Of a stretch of 40,173 bases of DNA, positions 15,067-22,199 are shown piece by piece. The stretch lies in assembly GCA_026389845.1 (NCBI GenBank), contig JAPLHB010000125.1:1-40173 (forward strand), given 5' to 3'. Below the pieces are notes generated by a model that had not been told where the DNA came from, made no database searches, and saw only the letters and a list, made by a program, of their open reading frames with translations. The first letter of the stretch is position 1. Every line of letters starts with the position of its first letter. Source of the stretch: Chloroflexota bacterium. GTDB taxonomy: Bacteria > Chloroflexota > Anaerolineae > CG2-30-64-16. A program made the position numbers and the translations under genes.

Positions 15067-15951
15067 TCAGATTGATACCGTCGCGCCCCCCAACTCCTTG
15101 CTCCGGTTGGCAGCCTCCAGGAAGGCGACGATGCCCAGCGTCTCCTCGATGGGCACCGGCGAGACGCGCGTCGCGAAGAACGTCACGATCTTCTGGAGCA
15201 AGAAGTAGAAGTAGGGTGGCTCGCTGGCGGCGATCCCGCACCGCGTCGCCGCGCCGGTATGGACCACGCACCCGTACTCGGCGCGGCCGAAACGTGTGCC
15301 CCGCAGCACGCCAACCCGTCCGTCGCGCCACTCCCCGATGGCCAGGTCCATGTGCGGATGGGAAAGGCACCGCACCCGCTCGCACCCAGGCCCCATGAAC
15401 TTGAAGAGCATCTCGGCTTCATGGATGCCGTACCAGAAGAGCCCCGGGTAGTCGTCGAGGAGCGGCGCATGCCCGAACGCTTCGCAGGAGAGGAGCTGCT
15501 CACCTGGCTCGGCCAGTTCCACGATGCCGGCGGCGTACCGCAGCGACGAGCAGCTCAGCAGCGGCGTGCCCGTCTCCTCGGCGATCCGCACCATTTCCAG
15601 CGCGTCGGCAGAGGAGGTCGCGAACGGCTTATCCAGGAAGATGGGTTTGCCGCGCGCCGCCCTGCGGAACTGCTCCAGATGTTGTCGGCCGTCGCAACTC
15701 TCGATCAACAGCGCATCCATGTCGTGGGCCAGCGCTTCGATGGTATCGTAGAGAGGAACGCCGAAGCTCTCCGTGATCTCCCGGGTGAAGCCGTCAATAC
15801 GATCACGGCTGAGGGAAAACGCCGCCGTCCCTCCTCGATAGGCCCCGGCGACGGTAGCGCCCACGATGGGATACCTGCTCGCCGGGTCGTTCAACATCCC
15901 CGCGAAGATGGTGCAGTGCGAATTGTCCAGCCCGATGATGCCGACCTTCAT
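15067..15951 (-). CDS. Gfo/Idh/MocA-family oxidoreductase (short form)
   Basis: 294 residues. NAD(P)-binding Rossmann start MKVGIIGLDNSHCTIFAGML, in which the usual GxGxxG is GLDNSH, a change seen in some divergent members. A DALLIESCDGRQHLEQF strand, then GKPIFLDKPFATS carrying the conserved EKP-like lysine as DKP. A substrate domain follows, with a GIHEAEMLFKF histidine. It is shorter than typical members (330-400). Sugar or inositol oxidation is the family role, but the altered cofactor loop makes the cofactor uncertain. It lies 15 bases after the URO-D-like gene in the operon. Confidence 0.8.
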   Translation of the reverse strand: MKVGIIGLDNSHCTIFAGMLNDPASRYPIVGATVAGAYRGGTAAFSLSRDRIDGFTREITESFGVPLYDTIEALAHDMDALLIESCDGRQHLEQFRRAARGKPIFLDKPFATSSADALEMVRIAEETGTPLLSCSSLRYAAGIVELAEPGEQLLSCEAFGHAPLLDDYPGLFWYGIHEAEMLFKFMGPGCERVRCLSHPHMDLAIGEWRDGRVGVLRGTRFGRAEYGCVVHTGAATRCGIAASEPPYFYFLLQKIVTFFATRVSPVPIEETLGIVAFLEAANRSKELGGATVSI

Positions 15952-15965
15952 GTCTCTTCAGTTCC

Positions 15966-17171
15966 TCAGCCCAGCGGATACTGCCCGAAGTCGCGGACGG
16001 CGTCGAACATGGTGATCAGGTTCTCCAGCGGCACGTCTGCCTGGACGTTGTGCACCGGGTTGAACACGAAGCCGCCGCCCGGTCCGAACACCCGGATCCG
16101 CTCGTGGACTTGCGCGCGCACTTCCTCAGGGGTGCCGTAGGGAAGCACCTGCTGCGTGTCCACCCCACCGCCCCAGAAGGTCAGCCGGTCGCCGAACTCA
16201 GTCTTCAACCGCGCCGGGTCCATCCCGCGGGCACTGGTCTGCACGGGGTTCAGGATGTCCACGCCGCACTCGATCAAGGTCGAGATGATGGGGTAGATCG
16301 CGCCGCAGCAGTGGTAGAAGACCTTCCAGGGCGTGTTGGCGTGCACCCAGTCCCAAATCCGCTTGTAGTAGGGGGCAACCATGTCCCGGAACATGCGCGG
16401 GGAGATCATCAAGCCTGTCTGCATGCCAAAGTCCTCGCCCCACCAGATCGCGTCGATGTTGTCGCCGACGGCATCCCGGTAGAGTCTGAGGTTGGCCAAG
16501 AGGTACTCCACCTTGCGCTCGTAGTATGCGAGCACGTAGTCCGGCCTCGCTCCGATGGTGTACAGCCACTCCTGGTACGACCCCCAGCGTCCCAGGATAG
16601 GCCCGAACTCGCCCATGAGCGCCTTATCGGTCTCGCGGCGCAGCGTCTCTGCCCAGTGGCGCCTCCATGCAAGGTCTTCGTCGCTGAAGAGCGGCATGGG
16701 CCACAACTCGACCGGGGGCAGGGGATCGTAGCTTTTTACCTCCACCATCCGGTCGAAATACGGACTCGCGGGCACCTTCTTGCCTACCAGTTCACCATCC
16801 AGGTACAGGCACAGCGAGCCGTCCGGCTCGCGCACGGGCGCGAAGGTGGCCGGCATTTGGACCGCCGTGCCGTCGTCCAGTTGCCACGGCCGCCAGGCAT
16901 CGAGCCGCATCCCGAAGTCCTGGATCAACCTGGGCACCGGGAGCGCATCCACCCCTAGCGCCTCCACTACGGGCTGCTCGACCCAGGCCAGCATCTGCCA
17001 GACGTCCATTACTTTAGCCGGGTCGCCACGGATGCCCAACCGGGCCCGCAGGCGGGTGTAGAGGCCAGGCTCGATGCCCGTGATGCGCGTCCCGCCCAAG
17101 TCAACGGGGATCCGGTCGGGCTCCTGGTGGTTGACCGCTGCCAGCACCCGCTCGCGAGAGGACATGGTCAT
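15966..17171 (-). CDS. URO-D-fold methyltransferase-like protein
   Basis: 401 residues. N-terminus MSSRERVLAAVNHQEPDRIP and DLGGTRITGIE match the superfamily and the 4496-5623 protein. VFYHCCGAIYPIISTLIECG gives the H-x-C-G zinc-type motif; FWGGGVDTQQVLPYGTPEEV and FNPVHNVQADVPLENL close the barrel. AGGAGGAG lies upstream of ATG 17171. It is second in the GntR-led operon, 19 bases after the regulator. No corrinoid protein or haem gene is nearby, so neither classical methyl transfer nor uroporphyrinogen decarboxylation is supported by context. Confidence 0.85.
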   Translation of the reverse strand: MTMSSRERVLAAVNHQEPDRIPVDLGGTRITGIEPGLYTRLRARLGIRGDPAKVMDVWQMLAWVEQPVVEALGVDALPVPRLIQDFGMRLDAWRPWQLDDGTAVQMPATFAPVREPDGSLCLYLDGELVGKKVPASPYFDRMVEVKSYDPLPPVELWPMPLFSDEDLAWRRHWAETLRRETDKALMGEFGPILGRWGSYQEWLYTIGARPDYVLAYYERKVEYLLANLRLYRDAVGDNIDAIWWGEDFGMQTGLMISPRMFRDMVAPYYKRIWDWVHANTPWKVFYHCCGAIYPIISTLIECGVDILNPVQTSARGMDPARLKTEFGDRLTFWGGGVDTQQVLPYGTPEEVRAQVHERIRVFGPGGGFVFNPVHNVQADVPLENLITMFDAVRDFGQYPLG

Positions 17172-17190
17172 GAGAACTCCTCCTCAGGGA

Positions 17191-17919
17191 TCATTCTTCG
17201 ACGGAATCGGCACTCCAGAAGGGCGGTGGGCCACCGAAGCTCGCCTCTAGCCGCTGGCGCGCCAGGGCCAGGTCGCCAGACCGGATGGCGTCGAACACGA
17301 GCCGGTGATTGTGGGCGCTCGTTTCGAGGTCCTCGCGCTGCAAGGATGCGCGCACGGACCGCATGCTCACGGCCCAGAACATCTCCAGGAGCTTGGGCAG
17401 GAGTTGGTTGGCCACGTGGGCGAACAGCCTGGTGTGGAAGAGATGGTCCTGCTCGGCGTAGATCCGGCCCGCAGCCGCCAGACGCTCCATCTCGGTCACG
17501 GTGTCATCGAGCGTTGCGATGTCCTCCGGGGTGAGCTTCTCCATTGCCTCCGGGAGGAACCCGAATTCCAGGTGGAGACGGATCTGCCGCAAGTCGTAGA
17601 GGTTGTGTGCGTCAAGCGAGAAGCTGTAAGCCAGGCCCTTCGCGACCGTGGGCGCCAGGGAGAACTCCCGGATGAACCAGCCCGAGCCGGCGCGCGCCTC
17701 GATGATCCCGGCGGACTCCATGGCACGCATCGCCTCGCGTAGCGTCGCGCGGCTGACGCCCAGCGCCTGGGCGAGCCGGCTTTCGGCGGGAAGCTGATCT
17801 CCGGCTGCCAGCTTGCGCCGTTCCATGAAGTCGGCGATCCGCGCCTGGACAGCAAGATTGGTGTTTCGCGGTGTAAGAGGTTCGATCTCGTCAAGGATGG
17901 CATCATCGTAAGCGACCAT
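17191..17919 (-). CDS. GntR-family regulator, FCD/FadR type
   Basis: 242 residues. Winged helix: AVQARIADFMERRKLAAGDQ, then LPAESRLAQALGVSRATLREAMRAM and GIIEARAGSGWFI, the FadR-like consensus. The FCD domain has DLRQIRLHLEFGFLPEA, EQDHLFHTRLFAHVAN and HNHRLVFDAIRSGDLALARQRLEAS with metal-binding-type histidines. It is first gene of the minus-strand operon. A consensus promoter with a TGTCAGACA palindrome at the start site lies 90-130 bases upstream, suggesting autoregulation by an effector from the pathway. Confidence 0.92.
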   Translation of the reverse strand: MVAYDDAILDEIEPLTPRNTNLAVQARIADFMERRKLAAGDQLPAESRLAQALGVSRATLREAMRAMESAGIIEARAGSGWFIREFSLAPTVAKGLAYSFSLDAHNLYDLRQIRLHLEFGFLPEAMEKLTPEDIATLDDTVTEMERLAAAGRIYAEQDHLFHTRLFAHVANQLLPKLLEMFWAVSMRSVRASLQREDLETSAHNHRLVFDAIRSGDLALARQRLEASFGGPPPFWSADSVEE

Positions 17920-18011
17920 GCAGACTCTCCCTCCACGACGCAGTGGTGGAGTCGTGCCGCGCAGCAGACAGGCCTATGCTATCGGCATGACAATGGTTGA
18001 CGGAATTCAGA

Positions 18012-18051
18012 TGTCTGACAGGATTATCGCGTATTCCTGTGCCTTTGTCAA
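18012..18051 (-). promoter_or_regulatory. Promoter and operator of the GntR-led operon
   Basis: On the minus strand: -35 TTGACA (18051-18046), 17-base spacer, -10 GATAAT (18028-18023). Just downstream is the perfect palindrome TGTCAGACA (18020-18012), close to the TnGTnnnACnA pattern of FCD regulators. It fits repression of the 17919-9759 operon by its own first product. Confidence 0.7.
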
Positions 18052-18067
18052 GCCGCCGAATTGACTC

Positions 18068-18139
18068 ATGAAGTCGAACGAGATCGCGGCGATACCCAAG
18101 CTGCTGCAAGAGCTAGAAATGGCGGGCTGCGCTGTTTGA
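18068..18139 (+). pseudogene. ISAs1-type transposase fragment
   Basis: 23 codons reading KSNEIAAIPKLLQELEMAGC and stopping at 18139 match the conserved KSNEI.AIP.LL..L...G segment of ISAs1-family transposases. No other part of the element is visible. It is a relic within the divergent regulatory region 17920-18292. Confidence 0.65.
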
Positions 18140-18179
18140 TGCCGCCCAGGAAGTGAACTTCACGGACGTGCACGACGTT

Positions 18180-18208
18180 TTGACACGGCCCGATAGGGGT
18201 GCTATGAT
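18180..18208 (+). promoter_or_regulatory. Promoter of the NagA-like operon
   Basis: TTGACA (18180-18185), 17-base spacer, TATGAT (18203-18208). It is 85 bases ahead of the first gene. A CGTGCACG palindrome lies just upstream (around 18167-18174) and could bind a regulator. Confidence 0.7.
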
Positions 18209-18292
18209 GTTCTCACAGGCTCGATGATAGGTCCTCATGTTTTCCCACGTGAACCTGGCATAATTCTTAACCTATGAGATGATTTGGAACTC

Positions 18293-19447
18293 ATGCTGAT
18301 CAAAAACGGCGTTGTTTTGCACTATGACCGGTTGGAAGCCGGGCGCGATGTGCGGGTAGCAGGGGAGCGGATCGCCTTCGTCGGCAGTGGGCTGACGCCG
18401 GAGGCCGGCGAGCGCGTGCTGGACGCGACCGGCTGTTACGTGCTTCCTGGCCTGATTGACCTGCACAACCACGGCCTGCGACACCTCATGGCCCAATACG
18501 ATGGCCTGGTCGAGTATTCACAACTCCTCGCGGCCGAGGGCGTGACTGCGTGTGTCCCCACTCTGCTCGGCAGCCCGCGGGAGAACGTCGAGGTCATGCA
18601 GAGAGGGTTGGCGGAAAGCGACGGCTTCCGGCGCACGCCCAACCTGGTCGGCTTCCGGCCCGAGATCACCTACCTGGCGAAGACCGGGGCAGGTTCTGCG
18701 GACTCACTGACCCGGATCACGGCCGAGACAACCGAGGCGCTCTACCAGGCCGCGCAGGGGACGATCAGAATCTGGGACATTTCCCCTGAGCTGGACGGCG
18801 CGGTCCCATTCGTCCGCTGGTGCCGGGAGCGCGGTATCGTCACCAGCCTGGCGCACAGCTCAGCTACCATCGAAGAAACGCGCCGGGCCGTGGACGCAGG
18901 CCTCTGCCTGGTGACGCATTTCTACGACACCTTCGACCCACCCCCTCAGACCGACGCGGGCGTCTATCCCACCGGATTGACCGATTACATCCAGGTCGAA
19001 GACCGGCTGACGGTCGAGATCATCCCGGATGGCGTGCACGTCCACCCATACCTGCTGGAAAAGACGTTCCGCTGCAAGGGCCTCGAACGCATCGTCTTCA
19101 TCACCGACGGCGTGAAGGGCGCGGGCAATCCGCCGGGGGTCTACGACGGCCTCTATCCGGGCGTACAGGTGGAGGTCACGGCCGACCGTGGGGTCCGCCG
19201 CACCTCCGACGATGCCCTCTCGGGCAGCGCGCTGACGCATATCCAGGGTTTCCGAAACGCCATGCTCAAATTCGGCAAATCCCTGGTGGCGGCTTCGATC
19301 TTGTGCTCGCGGACGCCGGCGCGGGTGCTTGGTATGACGCACAAGGGGTATCTGGCAGCCGGGATGGACGCCGACATCATCATTGTGACGAGGGATTTCG
19401 ACCTGGGAGCTACGATCGCCCGCGGCGAATTACTCTATCAAGTTTAG
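18293..19447 (+). CDS. NagA-like amidohydrolase (N-acetylglucosamine-6-phosphate deacetylase family)
   Basis: 384 residues from ATG 18293; a TTG at 18284 in the same frame is possible. Metal-dependent hydrolase that, in the family, removes acetyl from GlcNAc-6-P. Order of landmarks: an N-terminal beta-sandwich strand, VLPGLIDLHNHG (metal-binding HxH), SLAHSSATIEET, TLVTHFYDTF-like THFYDTFDPP (where NagA has THLFNAM), IPDGVHVHPYLL and FITDGVKGAG with the catalytic Asp. The C-terminal GMTHKGYLAAGMDADIIIV closes the sandwich. Deviations in the THLFNAM region suggest a substrate other than GlcNAc-6-P. First gene of a plus-strand operon. Confidence 0.8.
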   Translation: MLIKNGVVLHYDRLEAGRDVRVAGERIAFVGSGLTPEAGERVLDATGCYVLPGLIDLHNHGLRHLMAQYDGLVEYSQLLAAEGVTACVPTLLGSPRENVEVMQRGLAESDGFRRTPNLVGFRPEITYLAKTGAGSADSLTRITAETTEALYQAAQGTIRIWDISPELDGAVPFVRWCRERGIVTSLAHSSATIEETRRAVDAGLCLVTHFYDTFDPPPQTDAGVYPTGLTDYIQVEDRLTVEIIPDGVHVHPYLLEKTFRCKGLERIVFITDGVKGAGNPPGVYDGLYPGVQVEVTADRGVRRTSDDALSGSALTHIQGFRNAMLKFGKSLVAASILCSRTPARVLGMTHKGYLAAGMDADIIIVTRDFDLGATIARGELLYQV

Positions 19448-19468
19448 TTTGGAAGGGGGAAAACAACC

Positions 19469-20377
19469 GTGGAATACCGCGTCCTGGGCAAATCGGATCT
19501 GCGCGTCAGTTCCATCGGCCTGGGCTGTGTGACATTTGGCCGGGAGATTGATGCAGCGACCTCTTTCGCCGTGATGGATCGGGCGCTGGAGCGCGGCATC
19601 ACCTTGTTCGACACGGCCGAAGCCTATGCCGGCGGTCGCTCGGAGGAGATCATCGGCCGGTGGATAGCCGACCGAAGTGTGCGGGAGCGGATCGTGCTGG
19701 CGACCAAGGTCCGGCCGCCGCTCAGTCGAGACCGTATTCTGACATCAGCCGAGGCCAGCCTACGCCGGCTCCAAACCGATGCCGTTGATCTGTTTCTGTT
19801 GCACAGTTGGGACGCGTCCGCTCCTCTCGAAGAGCCGCTGGAAGCTCTGGACCGCCTCGTCCGCCAGGGCAAGGCACGCGCCATCGGCTGCTCCAATCTC
19901 GCGGCGTGGCAATTGTGCAAGGCTCTCTGGCGACAAGACATCCACGGCTGGCCGCGCATGGAAGCGGTGCAGCCGAACTACAACCTGGTCGTGCGCGACA
20001 TCGAGCGGGAATTACTCCCCCTCTGCGCCGACCAACAGATAGGGGTGATCTCCTACAGCCCGCTGGGCGGTGGGTTTTTGACGGGCAAATACCGGCCGGG
20101 AGGTGACGTGCCCGCGGGCACACGGATGGATGTTAGCCCGCTGATGCAGCCGATTTATTTCCACGAGACCGGCTTTCGTATCCTGGAAGAGCTGCGCGCC
20201 AGGGCTGTCGAGTTGGGTACGACGATACCGCTGCTGGCCCTGGCCTGGACAATGACCCAACCGGGCATTACCGCGGTGTTGATCGGCGCCCGCTCGCCCG
20301 AGCAGGTGGATCAGGCGCTCGATGCCGACGCGCTGGGCATGTCCGCTGAGTTGCGCGCTGAGATCAGCGCCTTGTGA
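19469..20377 (+). CDS. Aldo/keto reductase
   Basis: 302 residues from GTG 19469, with AAGGGGG upstream. NADPH-dependent carbonyl reductase of the (beta/alpha)8 AKR fold. The catalytic tetrad is complete: Asp48 and Tyr53 in DTAEAYAGG, Lys80 in LATKVRP and His112 in LLHSWD. The cofactor-binding GVISYSPLGGGFLTGKY and AVLIGARSPEQVDQ are present. It follows the NagA-like gene by 21 bases, and a hairpin-rich repeat lies after its stop. Probable role: reduction or oxidation of a deacetylated sugar intermediate. Confidence 0.9.
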   Translation: MEYRVLGKSDLRVSSIGLGCVTFGREIDAATSFAVMDRALERGITLFDTAEAYAGGRSEEIIGRWIADRSVRERIVLATKVRPPLSRDRILTSAEASLRRLQTDAVDLFLLHSWDASAPLEEPLEALDRLVRQGKARAIGCSNLAAWQLCKALWRQDIHGWPRMEAVQPNYNLVVRDIERELLPLCADQQIGVISYSPLGGGFLTGKYRPGGDVPAGTRMDVSPLMQPIYFHETGFRILEELRARAVELGTTIPLLALAWTMTQPGITAVLIGARSPEQVDQALDADALGMSAELRAEISAL

Positions 20378-20389
20378 ATAGGAAACGAT

Positions 20390-20513
20390 GAAGTACCCTC
20401 ACTACCCGACATATCTCCGTAGCGTAGCCTTGTGCCCGTCTGCGCCGCTTCTATGCCCGCCGGGGGACGCCCACAAGGGGCTAAGCTACGCCTATCGGGT
20501 AATGAGTGAAGTA
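20390..20513. repeat. Imperfect inverted-repeat element between the aldo/keto reductase and the aldolase
   Basis: The ends CTCACTACCCGA and TCGGGTAATGAGTG are complementary with one indel. Inner arms (GTAGCGTAGCCTTGTG and CACAAGGGGCTAAGCTACGC) also pair. The whole 124 bp would fold as one long hairpin. It may be a small non-autonomous element or act as a partial terminator. Confidence 0.6.
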
Positions 20514-20550
20514 CCTACAAAATGGTAAACAAATCTGACAGGAGAAAACA

Positions 20551-21453
20551 ATGTTCAAGATCACCGGAATGCTCCCCGCTCTGCTGACCCCGTTTGACGC
20601 GGAAGGAAACGTCAACTTGACGGCGATGCGGGATTTGATCGAGTGGCACATCACCCAGGATGTAGCGGGGTTCTACATCCTCGGCTCGACGGGTGAAGGC
20701 CTGTTGCTTTCCGAAGCCGAGCGCCGCATGGTGGCCGAGGCCGTCGTCCAACAGGTCAAGGGTCGCGTGCCCGTGATCGTCCACGTCGGGGCCATCACAA
20801 CTCAAACAGCCTGCGACCTGGCCGCTCACGCTGGGCAGATCGGCGCTGATGCCGTCAGCGCGATCCCGCCTTTCTATTTCAACGTCGGGCCTGAGGGCGT
20901 GAAGCAGCACTATCTCCGCATCGGCACCGCCTCGAGTCTGCCTTTCTACATCTACAGCATTCCTGGCACCACCGGGGTGAATATCAGCGTTGACACGGTG
21001 CGCGATCTGATCAAGGCCATGCCGACGCTGCGCGGGATGAAGTATACCGCCTACGACTTCTACACGATGCGCAAGATCATCGAGTTGGAAGGTGGGCGGT
21101 TGAACGTGGTCTCCGGCCCGGACGAGATGATGCTGGCGGGCCAGGCGATGGGGGCTGACGGCGCCATCGGGACGACCCAGAACATCCTGCCGCGTGTCTT
21201 CGTGCAAGCCTATAACGCCTTCCACGCCGGGGATCTGGCTGCCGCTCAGGCGCTTCAGGCGAAGATCAACTGGGTTGTAGACATCTTCCTCCAGTTTCCC
21301 TCGTTCTCGGCCGTCAAGGAGATCATGCGGCTCCTCGGCTTCGACCTCGGCGCCGGGCGTCGGCCCAACCTGCCGCTGACGGATGAGCAGCGGGGCCGGA
21401 TTCGCGAGATGCTGGAGGAGGTCGGTTTCTTCCAATTCGCGACGCGACGGTAG
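20551..21453 (+). CDS. Class I aldolase of the DHDPS/N-acetylneuraminate lyase family
   Basis: 300 residues. Schiff-base (beta/alpha)8 enzyme that cleaves or forms a C-C bond next to pyruvate. GSTGEG (45-50) binds the pyruvate carboxylate, Tyr135 is in YIYSIPGTTG, and the Schiff-base Lys164 is in RGMKYTAYDFY. GMKYT and the YSIPGTTG pattern favour the sialic-acid-lyase/2-keto-3-deoxy-acid branch over DapA. AGGAG precedes the ATG. It lies in an operon with a NagA-like deacetylase, which fits amino-sugar or sialic-acid-like catabolism, but no NanE or NanK is present. Confidence 0.85.
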   Translation: MFKITGMLPALLTPFDAEGNVNLTAMRDLIEWHITQDVAGFYILGSTGEGLLLSEAERRMVAEAVVQQVKGRVPVIVHVGAITTQTACDLAAHAGQIGADAVSAIPPFYFNVGPEGVKQHYLRIGTASSLPFYIYSIPGTTGVNISVDTVRDLIKAMPTLRGMKYTAYDFYTMRKIIELEGGRLNVVSGPDEMMLAGQAMGADGAIGTTQNILPRVFVQAYNAFHAGDLAAAQALQAKINWVVDIFLQFPSFSAVKEIMRLLGFDLGAGRRPNLPLTDEQRGRIREMLEEVGFFQFATRR

Positions 21454-21464
21454 GAGTGCGACTC

Positions 21465-22199
21465 ATGGAGAAACCCCCTGTCTCTCGTTCGCGTACAGAC
21501 AGTGTACGTTCCTGCATCGAAGAACTGCGCGACTTCGACACCGCGCTGCTGGCGAACACCATCGGCTACATTGATGCGACCCCGCCACACGAGTACTACA
21601 TGGTCGGTTTCATCCAATCGGTCACGCCTGCCCTTGGGCCGACGGTCGGTGTGGCGGTCACGTGTGAGCTGGACAGCAGCTCGCCGGGCGGCCAACCGGA
21701 CGTCGAAGGCTACTGGCAGCAGATCGAGCAGATGCGCCAGATGGACGCGCCGATCGTTTGGGTGGTGAAGACCGTCGGCTCGCGGCCCGATCACGAATGC
21801 GTGCTCGGCGATGGCATGGCGAAGACGCTTTACTCCGTGGGCTGCGTCGGCGCGGTGACGGACGGCGGCGTGCGCGACATTCCCGGCCTGCTGACGGTCC
21901 CCTTTGCCGTTTACAGCCGGGGCGTGACCATTCACCACACCGCGCTTCGCTTCCGGCGGATGAACGAGCCGATCGAGATCGGCGGCATCACGGTGCGGCC
22001 GGGCGACGTCGTCCACGCCAACGCCGAAGGCGTCATCGTGATCCCGCCTTCATGTCTGGACGTTCTGGCCGCAAAAGCCGTTTTGATGCGCGCCTTCGAG
22101 CATGAGGCCCACCTGGCCGCGCGGCGCACCGATCTCGCGCCGGCAGAGAAGCGCAGACGGACGGCGGAGGCGCTGGTGAAGTACGGGTTTGCGAAGTGA
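21465..22199 (+). CDS. RraA-like family protein (HMG/CHA aldolase fold)
   Basis: 244 residues from ATG 21465, with TAGGAG eight bases upstream. The fold includes class II pyruvate aldolases and the RNase E inhibitor RraA. The signature is GDGMAKTLYSVGCVGAVTDG followed by GVRD (the G...RD metal-binding motif); RPGDVVHANAEGVIVIP is typical. The N-terminus (codons 10-17) contains a short dispersed repeat (copy E). A lyase or decarboxylase role downstream of the NanA-like aldolase is plausible. It overlaps the flavoprotein start by four bases (GTGA). Confidence 0.82.
   Translation: MEKPPVSRSRTDSVRSCIEELRDFDTALLANTIGYIDATPPHEYYMVGFIQSVTPALGPTVGVAVTCELDSSSPGGQPDVEGYWQQIEQMRQMDAPIVWVVKTVGSRPDHECVLGDGMAKTLYSVGCVGAVTDGGVRDIPGLLTVPFAVYSRGVTIHHTALRFRRMNEPIEIGGITVRPGDVVHANAEGVIVIPPSCLDVLAAKAVLMRAFEHEAHLAARRTDLAPAEKRRRTAEALVKYGFAK
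21494..21515 (+). repeat. Short dispersed repeat, copy E (5' end of the RraA-like gene)
   Basis: The element differs from copies A and D at two of 22 positions. It is read in frame as RTDSVRSCI, within the first 20 codons of the gene. Confidence 0.7.

Noticed and set aside
15067..15951. Frameshifted gene because of the altered GxGxxG loop
   Set aside because: The frame is continuous and the rest of the motifs are in place; GLDNSH appears to be a real variant.
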